A stretch of DNA of 64,000 nucleotides, taken from the NCBI RefSeq assembly GCF_900496995.4, contig NC_044004.1:78623538-78687537 (forward strand). The letters are read 5' to 3'. Below the pieces are notes generated by a model, which was not told the DNA's origin, ran no database searches, and saw nothing but the letters and a program-made list of their open reading frames with translations. Below are positions 23,321-36,700 of this stretch, piece after piece. The stretch is from Aquila chrysaetos chrysaetos (taxonomy: Eukaryota; Chordata; Aves; Accipitriformes; Accipitridae). The translations under genes and the position numbers were made by a program. The stretch's first letter is position 1, and each line of letters opens with the position of its first letter.

Positions 23321-26300
23321 GGGGAGTTCGGGGTTTGGATCAGATGCACAGTTTGAGAGGGAATTTGAATGCCGTGTAGGACGCCCATCCCACAGAGATT
23401 AATACGGGGCCCCCCTTTTTTTTTTTAATTTTAAGAAGGTTGTCACGGAGGTGAGGCAGAGCTGCGTAGGATCGCCCCGCGCGCCTGTTTTGTTGCAGAT
23501 GACTACTTCGGAAACACCAAGGAAAAGCATTTAGGTTTTCCCAATGTTTATAAATACAATATGGTGCAAACTGTCAAGCAAGCTGTTCAAAATCACGTAA
23601 CGCCTGTGCTGCCTTCCCTGTTCGGCTCGAATGCCTTCACCGCATACTCGGCGTTCATCCGACGTTTAAAGCTCCCGGCACGCAGCTCCGGCCCATCTGC
23701 CGCAGTTTTTCCAGCTCGCCTCTCCTCCTTCTGCGAGCTGGGCTGGGGACGCAGCGGCGCGGGCAGGGTAGGTGCTGCAGCTCCGCTTGCACCATGACCC
23801 GCTTGTTGGAGCCCAGGGCCTCCTTCTGCACCCCAAGAGCCCGGGCTGCCCCGAAGCGTCCTGGCTCGTACACCAAATCTGCGTGTTAGGGGCAGAAACG
23901 GCGTCTTCAAATCCGCTTTGTCCTCTTTAGAAGGTCTGTCCACCTAAGGTTTGTCTACTTTAGAAGTCCCTTAAAAATGAAGGGATGAACCCTTTCCGGG
24001 GAGGTACCCCGAGAGCGGAAGCTCGCCGTGGGTGGGTTAATGGTGCCAGGGGAGCAGGGGCTCACCTTGGCTGCGCAATGGGGTTTCCAGCCTCCAGCCG
24101 CGCGGTGGGCCTTCCGCTCCCCGTCCCGCGGCGTCGGTAGGGCTGGATGGAGCCTGTTCGCCGGACGTTTCGCTCTGAAGCGTGCCAGGGTCTTCTGCCT
24201 TAATATATATAAAAAGATGAGATGTTTATTAAACTCAGACCCTGCTTTTTCTTCTACAATTTATGTTCCGAAAGGCTGGTAGTAAACAGTTTATTAAAAA
24301 GAAATCCTGATTTATTTCTGCAAATGGTTACATTTCAAGCTGGTACCAAACGGTTTTGTAAGAGACCACCTTTTATGCTTCCCATGGCAGTTTAAAAGAT
24401 TGCTAGAAAAATAATCCAGAATCTAAGTAGGTTTGGATAAAGGCAAGCCAGGACTGTACGTCAGGGTATGTGGTGCTTTTATGCAGCGAAGCGGCAGATT
24501 TTACCACAGAACATCTGGGTACTGGCTTCAGTTACAGCACAGATTTTAGTGGGATAACAAGTCTTGTTTGGCTTTGCGTTCATTTTGAAGTCACTAAACT
24601 TTATACGAATAATAAAACTGTAAGGCCGTTACTTCACTATTTTCAAGGGGCTATTTCAGTCCTCCTTCAGGGTCTTGCATCTTTCCAGAGCTGGTTTTAT
24701 TTTGTTTTACTAAGTGGGTATTTATCTTTTCAGTCCCCAGCTTGCTCTCACAGGAGGCAGATTTACTAATCTGTACCGATGGACACACCAGAGATGGCGG
24801 GTTTCCATTCGACCTCGCTGAACGTGCACGTTTTCTGCGTTAAGGGCAGTCTAATGAAAACTGCACGTTTCTCGTTCGGTGCATTCACAGGGGCTGATGT
24901 TATTAACGTGGAGGACTATATAGGTGCTCTGGGCTACCAGTTCGGCCACTTGTGAGAGTTAAAATAACGGTGGAGGTTTTGCTTTCTTTTTCTGTTTGAT
25001 TATAAAATGCAGAGGAGAAGGGTAGACGGGACTGAAGGAGGGAAGGGCCTCCTCCTTCATGTAAGAGAACAAGTTTGCAAGCCCTTACAAAAGGGTGCAC
25101 ATACTGGTAGGAATGCCCAGCATCGAGGACGACAACCTCGACTAATTAGATATTAAGAAATACATGTTTGGAGTATGAGGCTTGTGTGAGAGCGTATAGA
25201 CAGCCCATAAGATTAATGTTTACCTTGCTGTCGGAGAACCTGCTGTGATACCGAATGCTGTTGAGCTCTCTATTTTGGTGTCACTGACTGTACAGGTAGG
25301 AGCAAAAGGAGAATAAGTCAGAATTATGTTGAAGGAAAGAGAATATTTTAGGTAAGACCAGTGAGAAGGGACTCGAGTAGTGCTTGAGCTCTGCTAAATA
25401 ACAACCGGTGCAGCGAGTGAGCATCGCCTTGGAGCAAAGGCAGAGTACAGAAGCTGTGTTCCCCACTCCTTGTTTTACATCGTGGCTGAGAATACGCTAC
25501 TTTGGCAACAAAAATCTTTGTTAGATCAAACAGGGATAGTTTCTGCCTGAGAAAACGACTCAGATAAGCTAATGCTTGTGGATGGATGGAGGGAGCTTTG
25601 AAGGGTGAGGAGATGGTATGTTTGAAAACTTTAACAAGATGTCATTAGGAGAGGAAGTATTTGCCCTTAGATCGGGAAATAGGTCAGGGTAATAAATCAT
25701 AACTCCAGGAGAATGTGCTTAAAGCTGGAAATAAATTAAGAGGGGGGAGAGAGAGAGTAAATATTAAAAAGAAGTTTGCTCTTTTAGAATTGATTTTCTA
25801 ATTTGCAGTATGCAAGGACACCCACTGAATGGGAGAAAGATAAATGTTAACACAGAGCTGTAACAGGAACCAGCCAAAAATCTTGTGGCTGCGTAGATGG
25901 CTTTGATTGCACCCCGGGGAGCATGGTGGTCGCGCGGGACACGTCAGAAGCAGGCAGAGCGTTGTCATTTTCAGTTCACGTGCAAGATAGCTGATACTAT
26001 AATTTCACCGAAAATGCGATGATCTTCTGGGGGATGTTTTACAGGGTGGGTTTTAAATGCCGTTCGAGTAATCAGCAGCACGAGCGGTCTGAGAACCCAG
26101 CCCCCAGTCCATGACTGCTTCGATGATAAACAAAAATATACCCAAGTTACTAGGGGGATGCAGGCGACTCCTGTGCCCAGCATCTTTCGGTGGGCTGTGT
26201 CCTTCCACCCAGGCAGGGGCGAGCGTTCAGGTAACAGCAGCATTTCCAGCATTTCTCACAGATGGCTCAAGAGCACGCGGGTTTGTTTGGGTTTTGGCCC

Positions 26301-26650
26301 GAATCGGGACCACTCTGCGTTTACGGTAATTAAATTCAGTAGTTGGAGAGATGTTTGTTGCTTGCGTGACAGCTGAGATAAGAAGCAGTGGGTACTTACT
26401 GCGAGCACCTGGAAATCTGAAAAACAAAAGGCAATAATTTATCTTTCCTACTTCATTCCCCCCTCCGCGGGTCCGGATATGAGTGCCCCTTCAGTGTGAC
26501 CCTCGCACGCTCACAAGGTGACACACCACCGAGGCCGACACTTCCCCTGTGATTTACAGGGGAAAAGCATTGTTCGCCTAATTGAGCGTATTTCTTTTTT
26601 TATTTATTTTTTTTTTATTTACGGAAAAGTAACTTTAAAGGGGTTTATTA

Positions 26651-26680
26651 TTTCTCACACCTTTATTAGGGTGTGAGAAA
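26651..26680. promoter_or_regulatory. Perfect inverted repeat of T-box-like half-sites
   Basis: The arm TTTCTCACACC (26651-26661) is exactly inverted as GGTGTGAGAAA (26670-26680) around the 8-nt spacer TTTATTAG. The core TCACACC/GGTGTGA equals the T-box half-site, and inverted pairs are a known binding arrangement for this factor family. The repeat is directly visible. A regulatory role in NDNF intron 1 is inferred. Confidence 0.5.
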
Positions 26681-26890
26681 AATTATGCTTTTCATCTTTC
26701 TCACTTTTAACTTGCTTAGTACCAAAATAGAGCAGCGCCAGACCAGCTGCCGCTCCTGCTGCAAAGGCTGGTGGGGAGGCAGGCGGGAGGCGCGACGGGA
26801 TCGCAGGTTCTTCACACGCGTCTGCAGGGATTATTAAGCAGGGTAGATGGTTTTTACAAAGGACCAGGATATCGTGAAGACGTGAGCGCG

Positions 26891-26909
26891 CTCTCTCTCT
26901 CTCTCTCTC
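26891..26909. repeat. (CT)9 microsatellite
   Basis: Perfect CT dinucleotide repeat in NDNF intron 1. Confidence 0.9.
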
Positions 26910-29900
26910 CTGTGTTTAGGTGCAGCAGATTTACCGCTAATTTGTTTATAGTCAAACAGTCTAAATGTGCCTCAGCATTTTGAAATCCAGAAACCTGATG
27001 CAAATTAAGCAGTTTACAGATCAGGATGATGATGGTGCGGGAAAGCCAAGTGTCTCGGAGCTGCCAGCTGGTCTCTGGATGCGAAGGAAAACATCAGTGA
27101 GCAGCGTTAACGGTTTCTAGTCCCCGTTCTTTCTCTTCCTTTGGCTACTGAATCTGCATTTAATTCCCCAGGGGCTTTTTCTCCTGGGTAAGAATTACTT
27201 ACTTGAGTATGATTTGTAGGACTAATAGGATCTTACCCTTGTTTGGGGAAGACCCTAGGGGCTCTCTCAAACTGATTTTTCAGTAATGAGAAATAATGAA
27301 TAAAAATCTAATAGTCCTAGGGGGTATTAAAGTTACAATTTTGCAGGGAAGATTTAATGTCAGTTGATTAAAACTTTTTTAATCCTGTTACAGTACAATA
27401 GTCGAAAAAAATTCATACTAGGAAAAATGAGTAGATTTTAAGACCCTTCCACATCATGCGAACAAGTCTAACTTGATTTAACATTTGAATTAGGCAGGTA
27501 TTTTAAAGCAAGAGTATAAGACATCTCTTGCAAGTGTGTGATAGCATTGCGGCAGACCCAGGGAAAGAAATGTGCTATGTTAATTTACGGAGCACGTTCT
27601 AATTCCCACTCATTTAAGAAAAAGCAGTTGTAAAGCGTTTATGAGAAAATCCAGGCAATTAGGGCTTTAACTAGAAAATGCCAAATTTCATACGCGTCAG
27701 CAAGATGTACTTCTGGTAGGCCAAAACGCGCTTCTGGCTCAACCTTTTGCTCACTGGGTTCATGGCCGTCCCCACTCGGCACTACGGGCTTGGTGTGGTT
27801 TTGTTCAGCCAGGGACTGTGCGGACCCCGACTTGTGGCCCTTGGCGAACTGGGCATGTGGGATTCGAAACGGGACTCAGGGGCATCATCCCCGTGGGCAG
27901 AGTTCCCCGCTCGGCTCCAGCTCAAATCTCTTGGGCCTGCTGAAATGCCTTGAGGGGACAAAGCACCAAAGAGCAGATACTTCCTTGAATTTGCGGCTCT
28001 TAGGTTTTTACAAGGCAATATTAACGGTGATGTTGAAATGACACTTTGTCCTTTAGCAGTAACTTTTGTCCAAGGGTCTCGCAGCGATTTCCAGTTGCTA
28101 GTGGAGGGACGCCCCCCGAAGGCAGCGCTGGGTCCCACGCACAGCTCTCACCACGTCTTCCTGCTGTGGGAAAGGAAAAATGCCCTTGGCACGTGTTTTG
28201 GCCATCTCTGAATGTAGAAATTCCTTTCTTTTCCTTTCTTTTCCCTGCTGTCAACCGAGGACGTATGGTTACCGTAAGAAGGCCTGAAGGTTTTGGGGTT
28301 GTTTGGATGTTCGCTCACCCATGACAGTCTGACCTATCCGCCTGTATGTGTTCCCTCCGCTTTTGTTCACAGTAACTAGATAAAGAACTAACCTTTCGCC
28401 TGCCAGCCTGGACAAATAAACACTGGCCCAGCAGTAGAGTGGAGCTGAAACCGACCCTTTCGATAATCTGATTTTTGAGATCCCTTATCACAGCTCTGCA
28501 GTTGACCCTGGCAGGTTTGAAACTCTTGCGGCACGTCCCTTCAGAGTGCCCATCTTTTCACACTTGGGAAAGACAGAAGTCTACCGCATAGAAAACCCAA
28601 AACATGTTAGAAGGCCACCCTGAAGACTGGCAGCTCCCAAACACGCTCCTATCCTGCTTTGGTATGATGGGCCGGTGGCTCGCAAGCTGTGGTTGGACTT
28701 GTGGTGTCTTGTAACCTTTTCAGACAGATGCGTGTGTCAGCTCTGACCGTAGGCCCACCTGTGGCAGCAATCTCCGTGACCGTGCTTCACCGTCTCCCTC
28801 GGCATGTACCGTTTTGCCCTTTGGAGGCGAATCCTTTCTCCATCGCATGGCTCCTTAGCCCCGGAGATGTTCAGTGATGCTCCGTGAGCAGTGTCCCGCA
28901 GTGCTTGCTGAGCGGCTCAGGGCAGCCATGCGGGCTGCATGGGTCCGTAGCTCCTCCGGTGCCTGGCCACACTTGTCCCGAGTCTTTCGTGTGCTTCTGC
29001 AACACCCTTGAGTAACGTTAGGAACCACCCCGCACCACACTGGCGCTCTCCTCCTGCGAGGGTCCCCGCCCCCTCACGAACGTCGGGCGCGCTTGCTGCC
29101 GTCGTTTGTCCCGGTGACTAGCGGCAGGATCAGGAAATGGGGGCCGGAGCCTTCGCACATGGGTCTGGGCGGGATGAATCTCTCCCACCTTGCTGTGCAA
29201 AGGTCAGGCCATCGGGGGAAGCAGAAGTTCGGATTTTCTCTGGAGGCGGTGGGAAGTGTCAGGCAGCGCGGGGGGCGACCGCAGGTAGCTGCATCGAGAA
29301 ATTTGGTGCCGCTAACTTTCTTTGCTAACAATTTTCACTAATTTACTGAGTTGCTCTCTATAGGAATCTGTGTCTTTTTTAAAGCAGGATGCTAAGTAAA
29401 TAAATGCTGGTAGGCAAAATTTAGCCAGCGTGAGCATTCCTGCTTTTTCTCGGACCCATCCCCGTAGCGTATAGAAGTGAGCGTGCAAAAGAGGTAATTT
29501 TCTGAATGACACGCAGGAGAAGTGGGGAGGCTGACCATCCTCCCTGTGATGCGGTTCACTTGCGATGGGCCATCCTGTGCGCTCAGCCACCACAGCCTCT
29601 GAGGAAGTCACCGGAGCTAATGGTGTGACTAAGAAATTGCGTGTGCTGCTTTCTAGGGACGGACGGTGGGGATCGGTGTGGGGGACAATATCCACGCTGG
29701 GTCTTGGGAAGTCTTTGCTGCTGTAACTGTGGCTGAGGTCTGCCAGCTCTAACACCGAGCGCGTGGGTAGAAATATGTAAATATCAATATCTTTAGCACT
29801 ACATTTGATACTTTCCATTTTCAAACACTTGAGAAATGTTTACATATTTTCAGCAACCCTTTTCCAACTAGGGAAAATGAGACACAGTGTCTGTGAATTA

Positions 29901-32900
29901 CTCTGATACGTAACAAATCATTATGAGAGAGCACCTTAAGGGTTCATTAAGGACTTGTAGGGCCTAAGATTTCTTTTGCATACCTTTAAAGCTGAGGGCA
30001 GATAATATTAAAACTGAATCAGTTTTTGGACAGTAAGTTCAATCAGAAAAATTTGGATTCTGATGATAATTAAGGAATTGGAAATTTGGGGGGGATCACC
30101 TATCAGCATAACGCGTATTAATGTGGTCAAAAGTAATATGGGCTAGACTCTCAATTTGGTAGAAGAAGTCATGGTTTCTTTGAAGACAGCTGAGGACCTT
30201 GATTACGTGATTCAGGTGTAAATAAAAGCAGCACAGGTATAAGACTGAAAAAATATAGGAAAGAACAGAATAAAATCAAAATAACTTTTTTCCCCTGTTC
30301 ATATAAATTGTATTTTCTCCTTGTCTCATACCTAGTTAACTACGAGCATTCCTGGATTGAAAAAACCTCAAATCCAACCTTACAATTGCACTTGGTGCCA
30401 GATGCCCCCTACAGTTTCTATCTGAGTTCCCGTTGCTGTGTCTTTGCTCCGAGATGTCCACCTCCCCTGCAAACCACTGCGGGACACGGTCCTGGCGGCA
30501 GCGCAGGGATGCAGTTGCTTCCCCGAGGGTCGGAGAATCGCCTCTTGGGCACGAGCACCATAATAGGGGTTGTCACTGGTGCTGCTGTCTTGCTTCGCTC
30601 TTCCAGCTGCCAGAGGGCTTTCTGGAGAGCTGCTGCTGTTACTTTCTGTGCTATGGCAGGCATTACTGGTCGTTACTGGTTAGCCTGGAAGCACTGAGAA
30701 ACCCTAGGCAGTAAAAAGGAAGATAGGGTAAAATAGCAAATGAGAATTTCTGAGTAGCTGTTGCAGGAAAACTGTGTGTGCGGAGGTAGGGAAGTGGGCA
30801 TGAATACTAATGTACTTGGGCTGGCTGTGGTTTGTAATCCTACGTACATGTGTGGTGGGTTCCTGACGCTGAAGAAAACTGCGTGTCTGATGGAAGCTGA
30901 GGGAATCGGCCTCTGTGCACTTAAAGGGGTTTCGAAGTAGTCAGCAATTTTCCTTTTTTTAATTGTCTACCGAAAAGCAGAAGGGAAGAAGCGCGTAAGC
31001 AATTCCAGCATGCTCACGGCACAGCTCTCCACAAAATGTGAGCGCTCCGGTTGTTGCTGGAGCCGCTGGAGGCTCGGCTTCCCCCTGCTGCTGCCCTGCA
31101 AGTTGCGCTGGTGACCCGCAGCCCCTCGGCTGTCACTGCCTCTCCCGCAGCCCCTTGCCCTGCGCGAGCCCCTGATTTTCTCCCCTTTAACAAACACCTT
31201 GTTGGCCATGGGCAGCTGCCGGGCGAGGGGTATTCCCCAGGCCCGAGGAATGGCTCAAGCAGCTTTAACTCCTTCAGTAGTTAATGCAGTTCATGACTTT
31301 GTCTTTATGTTTTAGTGCTTTCCAAAGGTCTTTCTGACCTCCAGCCGTAAGCCCTGGCGGTTTGAGGATGCAACGGCAGGATGCGCGGACCCCGGTTCCG
31401 CTCCTGCTCTTTATCATACTCTGACACTTCAGTCATCCCTGTCCCTCGTGGGTTTTGGCAAGGGAGCTTGCTCATAATGTCATTCAGAAGTATTCCAGAG
31501 AAACAGTGGGAAACTCCGTACCAAATACCAACATGCTTGTGTTGGTTGTAATTTGTAATTGTTCGTATGTGTTCCTCCCCGCTAATCCTCTTGCTGAAAT
31601 TCATTATGGAGAGACAGTAACATACACTCAGAGAGCTCTGCTGAAGGCAGAATGACTTGGCCAAGGAAAGTAGCTATTGTTTTATGATTAAAGGAAGGGA
31701 TTATATTGGGATTTCCTTGAACAAGGAATGTCGCTGCCCCACTTTTATTGCTTGTAACAAGGGGATAATAATTACTCTCTGTTATAAAACACCTCCAGAT
31801 CTTGCGATGAAAGATTTGTGGTAGAGCTGCGTGGCATTCAGGGTCGGTTATCTTAAATGGCCTGGAGTTGTGCAAACTAAGATTTCTCTGCCTTATCTTA
31901 TTTCTCCTACGGGGCTCAAACCCTGCTGGTGACTCTGGAAGAAATTCCCCTTCTCCGAGTTGGGTGTCTGACATGAGATTTTCCTCTGGAAGACCTGGGA
32001 CCAGTTACCCATCCCGTGACGCTTGCCCTCTCCGTGAGCGACATCCAGCCGCCTGGGGATTTTGTACGGGCTTGGGAGGATGAGCAGGTACGATGGTAAG
32101 GACAGGGCGGCCTGTGCCGGAGCGGCCAGGCGAAGTGGAGCTCGGAACGGGGGGTGAGCTGCCAGCTGGCTGCCATCCAGTGCTCCGGCACGTCACTTCT
32201 TCCCGTGCTGCTGCCATCCCCTCGCCAGGAGAGGTATGAGAGAACAACTGAGCATTGTAACAGAGGTCGCTGGGGACTCGCTGTTTGTTTGGTTTTGACA
32301 CTCACGGCTGAGTCGCATGGGTCGAGATGGCTGTGAAGGAGAGAAGCGCTGGTATGTGGTCTCTGATTAAAAAAAGAAAAACTACGAGGCATTTCCTCAA
32401 GTGTCCCAAATGGCATCTCCTGGCTCAGCTGGTTTTTGAAGCATCCAGCTACCACCAGCTCCAGGATGGTGATTTTGATGTAATCAGAGTTGAATCTGTT
32501 TCCACTAAAAGTGGAAAAATAAATAAGGCTCAGTTTAGAAACAAAATAGTCCATGTAAAATTTGATTTTTGATACCATATCTCCCTGAGTATGTTTGCTT
32601 TTCAACATGTCTAATTTGAGACAGCCCTGCATTTTACAGCGTTACCCCTTCGGAGTTAACCTCTCCCCTAAGTCGTAGTTCGTTGCCACTGTTGTTCGTT
32701 AAGATTTGGTGGAAACGTACCATTATTTCTTCATACCTTCTTATTTTTACATAGTTGAATTTTTTCTCCATGCTACTGTGATTTGCTTTGCTAAAACAAT
32801 ACTCCCAGCAAAGGAAAATCGCGGGTTGAATTGGAATTGCAAGAGGCGGTCGGTTAATCCACAGATTATTGACACGGTGGACCCTAAATGCTTCAAAGGC

Positions 32901-33770
32901 ACCATTATAGTCCATCATGTCCGTGCGTACTTAGGGAGCTTTAATCCATGGATTACAGGTCCGTAAATGCTCCTGCCCTCCCAGTTACAGCCGGTCTTGC
33001 CAACAGGAGCTGCCACGTCAAGCCGGCCGCGGTGCTACACAAAAATATTCCTCTTTAAAATCCACGGAGACAGCCATACACCCCTGTGTCCCTGTCGGGA
33101 CTGCAGTCCTCGCCCCCCTGCCCCGTTCCGTAGGGAAAGGCTTTGGGCTGGTGCACATCTCCAGCGGGGGGGCTGGCTGGGGCTGAGCTGGCTGAGCTCC
33201 CGGCGAGGCTCCCGCGGCCCTGCGTGGCCCGTGCTTTTCCCCAGGCACAAGGCAGGACCAGACAACAAGTTTTCAGGAGCTCTGCTTTTTAAAAAAAAAA
33301 CAACAAAAAGCCCCAAACCCAAATGAAAAGCATACCAAACGTTTTCCAGATCCTTTAGGGAATAGTACGTATTAAATGGCAGGCCTTCACTTTTCCCCTC
33401 TGGTCTCCCCCTAAACAAACAAACTGAGCAGCTCCCAGTAAATACTTAAAATTTCAAAGGTATTATTTTTCCTTGTTTGCACATTAAAAATAACTAATTG
33501 TATTACAATTGAAATTGGTAGGTGCTTTTAAACTCCTCTGTTGCTGAGGTGATAACTCTGTATGCTGAGGTGCATATATTTGTGTTATATGTCTCTGGAA
33601 ATGAAGTGTATAATGGAAAAGCTCACAGCCTCTTTACTTGCAGCGTTCCTATAATAAGTCAAAGAAGTCACACAGTGCCCTTTTCTTTCCGAAGCTGGAC
33701 TTAAATCACGTCAATAAATCTACAGACTTATTATGAGATGCAGCGTGGGTAATGTAAACAACCAACACCA

Positions 33771-33788
33771 CCCCCCCCCCCCCCCCCC
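33771..33788. repeat. C18 homopolymer
   Basis: Eighteen consecutive C followed by ACCCC, in NDNF intron 1. The opposite strand is a long G run. Confidence 0.9.
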
Positions 33789-36700
33789 ACCCCAACACAC
33801 CAGAGTTTAAAAATAGGACGTAAAGGAGGAAGAAAAGTTAACCATCCATACAATAAAAAGAGAAGAAATGCGACACAAAAGCACTGTGGCAGGCAGTGCC
33901 TTGAAATTATCCTCACTAAATTACAGTCATGCACTTTCCACTCTCTGTAATTAAACATTAGGGTTTATTTATTCCAGATGCATTTGCTTCAAGTAAACCC
34001 AGATTATTATTATTATTTTTTTGTTGTTATTGTAAATCCTTTACAGGTCTCTGTGACCTGCAGACAGTTGAGAAGTAAATCAAATGATTTCCATAGATCA
34101 AGGCACTTGAAGATGACTTGTGAGTAGTACTGGCATTGCACGTGGTGAATCTAATACTCTTGCTCCCTTTTTATGGAGCGTAGGTATATTCAGTGACATC
34201 GAGCCTTCCTGTGGGTGCGCACGTCTGTGCGTGAAATAAATGCACAATGACACTCAAACAGGAGCACACAACTGCTTTGCTCCCAAACAGCCAAACAAAA
34301 TGGATTCTTGGCTTGCCGAGTGGGATTTCTGTGGCGGGATGTAAGTGGGGAACCTCTGGTACCTTGTGGTGTACACCCTGCGCAACCGCTATATTTTGCT
34401 GGAAAAAAAAAAGGCTTGCTTAGGGCAGACAGAGAATAGCGTAGGCTGGATCGGCAAAATAAAAAATGAGGTGATTTTATCTGCCCTTGAGGCTGCCTGT
34501 TTCTGGCTTTGGTTGAGGATGCGCCCACCCCGCTGATCCCACAGCCTGTGAGAAGAGCCCGCGAGGTGCTGCTGCAGCTCCAGCTAATTTGTCCCCCGAC
34601 TCAGAACCTAAGCCAGTTGCAAATCCCATTATCCTCACCGTTTCTGCTTATAATTGCAGTTTACCTAGATATTTGCAGGCCTTTCGTATAGATGAAGTTC
34701 ATTACACAAAGGTCTTAAAGGCTGGACAGAGAGCTTGTGTACGTGGGATTTTTGGAAAGGTCGGGTAAGGCTCACTGCCCGAGTGGAAATCATTAAAAAG
34801 ATAAGAATGAACTGTAATCGTAAAATCTATGATCCGATTTAGTGATAATTTTCATGTATGTGCTTATAGCTCAGACTTAGAAAGTGGCCAGACTGCTGCT
34901 TTTGTTTATTTATACTTTCTGAAGGAAAAACCCCTGAAACCTCTGGCAAGGTGGCAAATTTTGAGCTGTTAAAAATAATTTTTATCCCACTCCAAATGTA
35001 CAGCACACATTTTGCATCTCTTGATCTATTTAGATAAATACATATAGGTTCATTAAGTAAACTTTTCCAAGGCGTTGCTGTTGCTACCAGAGCGTTTGTG
35101 CAGCCCAGGAGCTGCTCACCTGGCGACAGGATGGCCGCCTTCCAGGTTAAAATAAAAGGGAATCTCGGCCACCTGCCACGACCACCGCTGCCCCGGCGTC
35201 GCTCAGCCTGCCCAGGCTCGGCGGATGGCGAGCAAAACCGGGTAGCCTCATCCAGCTTGGAAGGTGGGCCGGGAGCAGCCCTACCTGGGAGGGGATGGGG
35301 ACCCCCTGGATGCTCCCCGCTCACAGCGTGGTTCCCCGAAGTGGGTCAGTCTGCAGCGGGGAAAAGAGAAGGGGGGGAAAAAATGAGAAAAGAAAACTTC
35401 TTTTTTTTTTTTTCCTTTCTTTGGAAATGAAGGAATACACAAGCAAGTTCTATTTTCTCAAGGATGTTTTTCAGTGTTGCTCTTGGTGGTGGTCCAGAGC
35501 CGCTGGCATCTGCGTGCGCCATCCTGGTCCCTGCAAGCTGCAGCGGGTTTTTACTTCTCATTTCGTGCCATGCTCGTGGTTGCTTCCTGGGATCCCCCTC
35601 CCCTCTAGCAATGCCGGGAAGGTCGTCGTCCTGGCACAGCCGGACTGGCGAGCGATCCCTTTCCCCTGTGCCAGGGAGTGACCTCCTGGGGACCAGGGGT
35701 GCCAGTTTTGTCCCTGCTTCTAACGCCACAGCCGGCATCGGCAATCACCCAAGGGGGGCCAGGGCAACAGGTTCACCTTTGCGCTCGGATTGAAGGCTCC
35801 GTTTAGAGTTTGGGGAAAAAGCGAGAGGTAAAGATGGGCCATTAGAGGGCACTTTTGCAATCCTGGAGAAGGAGAACGGTGCTTATTATTTCACTTAGGA
35901 CTGTTTATTTTGGCGCTCTCTTAAATTCAGTGATAAACAGCAGGCAAATCCCTCCAGTCAGCAGGAATATATCAATAAAATATTGACTCAGAGTTTAAAA
36001 GAAAAGAAAACAAGACGAACTTGTAGAAAAGGGAATAAAAGGCATTTAGGAGGTGGCATAGTCTGGAGAATAAAAAATCACACAACATATTTCACGTATG
36101 GCTTTACAGTGCAGTGCTTAGGCCTCAGCTTGTACCTGGCTTCTAAAAATGAAACCGGCTTGGAGCACAGCACGCAGAGACAAGAAAATCATTTGTTGGA
36201 AATTTCCGAGGGCTGGGAGGGAGAGCACGAATTCACGTGCTCGCATCTAGCAAGTGCATTTTCTGAGGGACTGTGTCAGAGTCATTGCCCAGCAGTGAAC
36301 TTGCCCACAAAGGAACGTGGGATGAATAAATGATTTTTTTGCTTTCCTCTTGATGTTTTGCATGAGCAAACTATAGAGGATTTAGCTTAAAACTCAGCCA
36401 AATGATAATGAGTGCACTGTGAAAAATAAAATCTGTTTATTAACTGGTGTGAAAGGGTGGTCTAACACTGACAGCACAGTTTGCAAAAACTGTGAGTGAG
36501 TTTTGGATGCCTCTTTGCTGTTGAGGTGTCCTGCTCTTGGAAGCGTTGTGCATGAAAATTGGGCCCGTTTTAAGCCCCCGAGATTGGATATGTGAAAATG
36601 AAAGCTCTCAAAATCCTATTTGCTTGTAAAGGAACAAAGATTCGAAAACTTCTCTTTTTCAGTAGCAGTTGACAACTTTGCAAGCTATTTCATGTATGGG

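Noticed and set aside
29312..29824. 170-codon antisense frame in intron 1
   Set aside because: Not recognised as any family. Treated as chance.
31916..32632. 238-codon antisense open frame in NDNF intron 1
   Set aside because: No recognisable domain, no promoter or splice context, and the composition is like neighbouring non-coding DNA.
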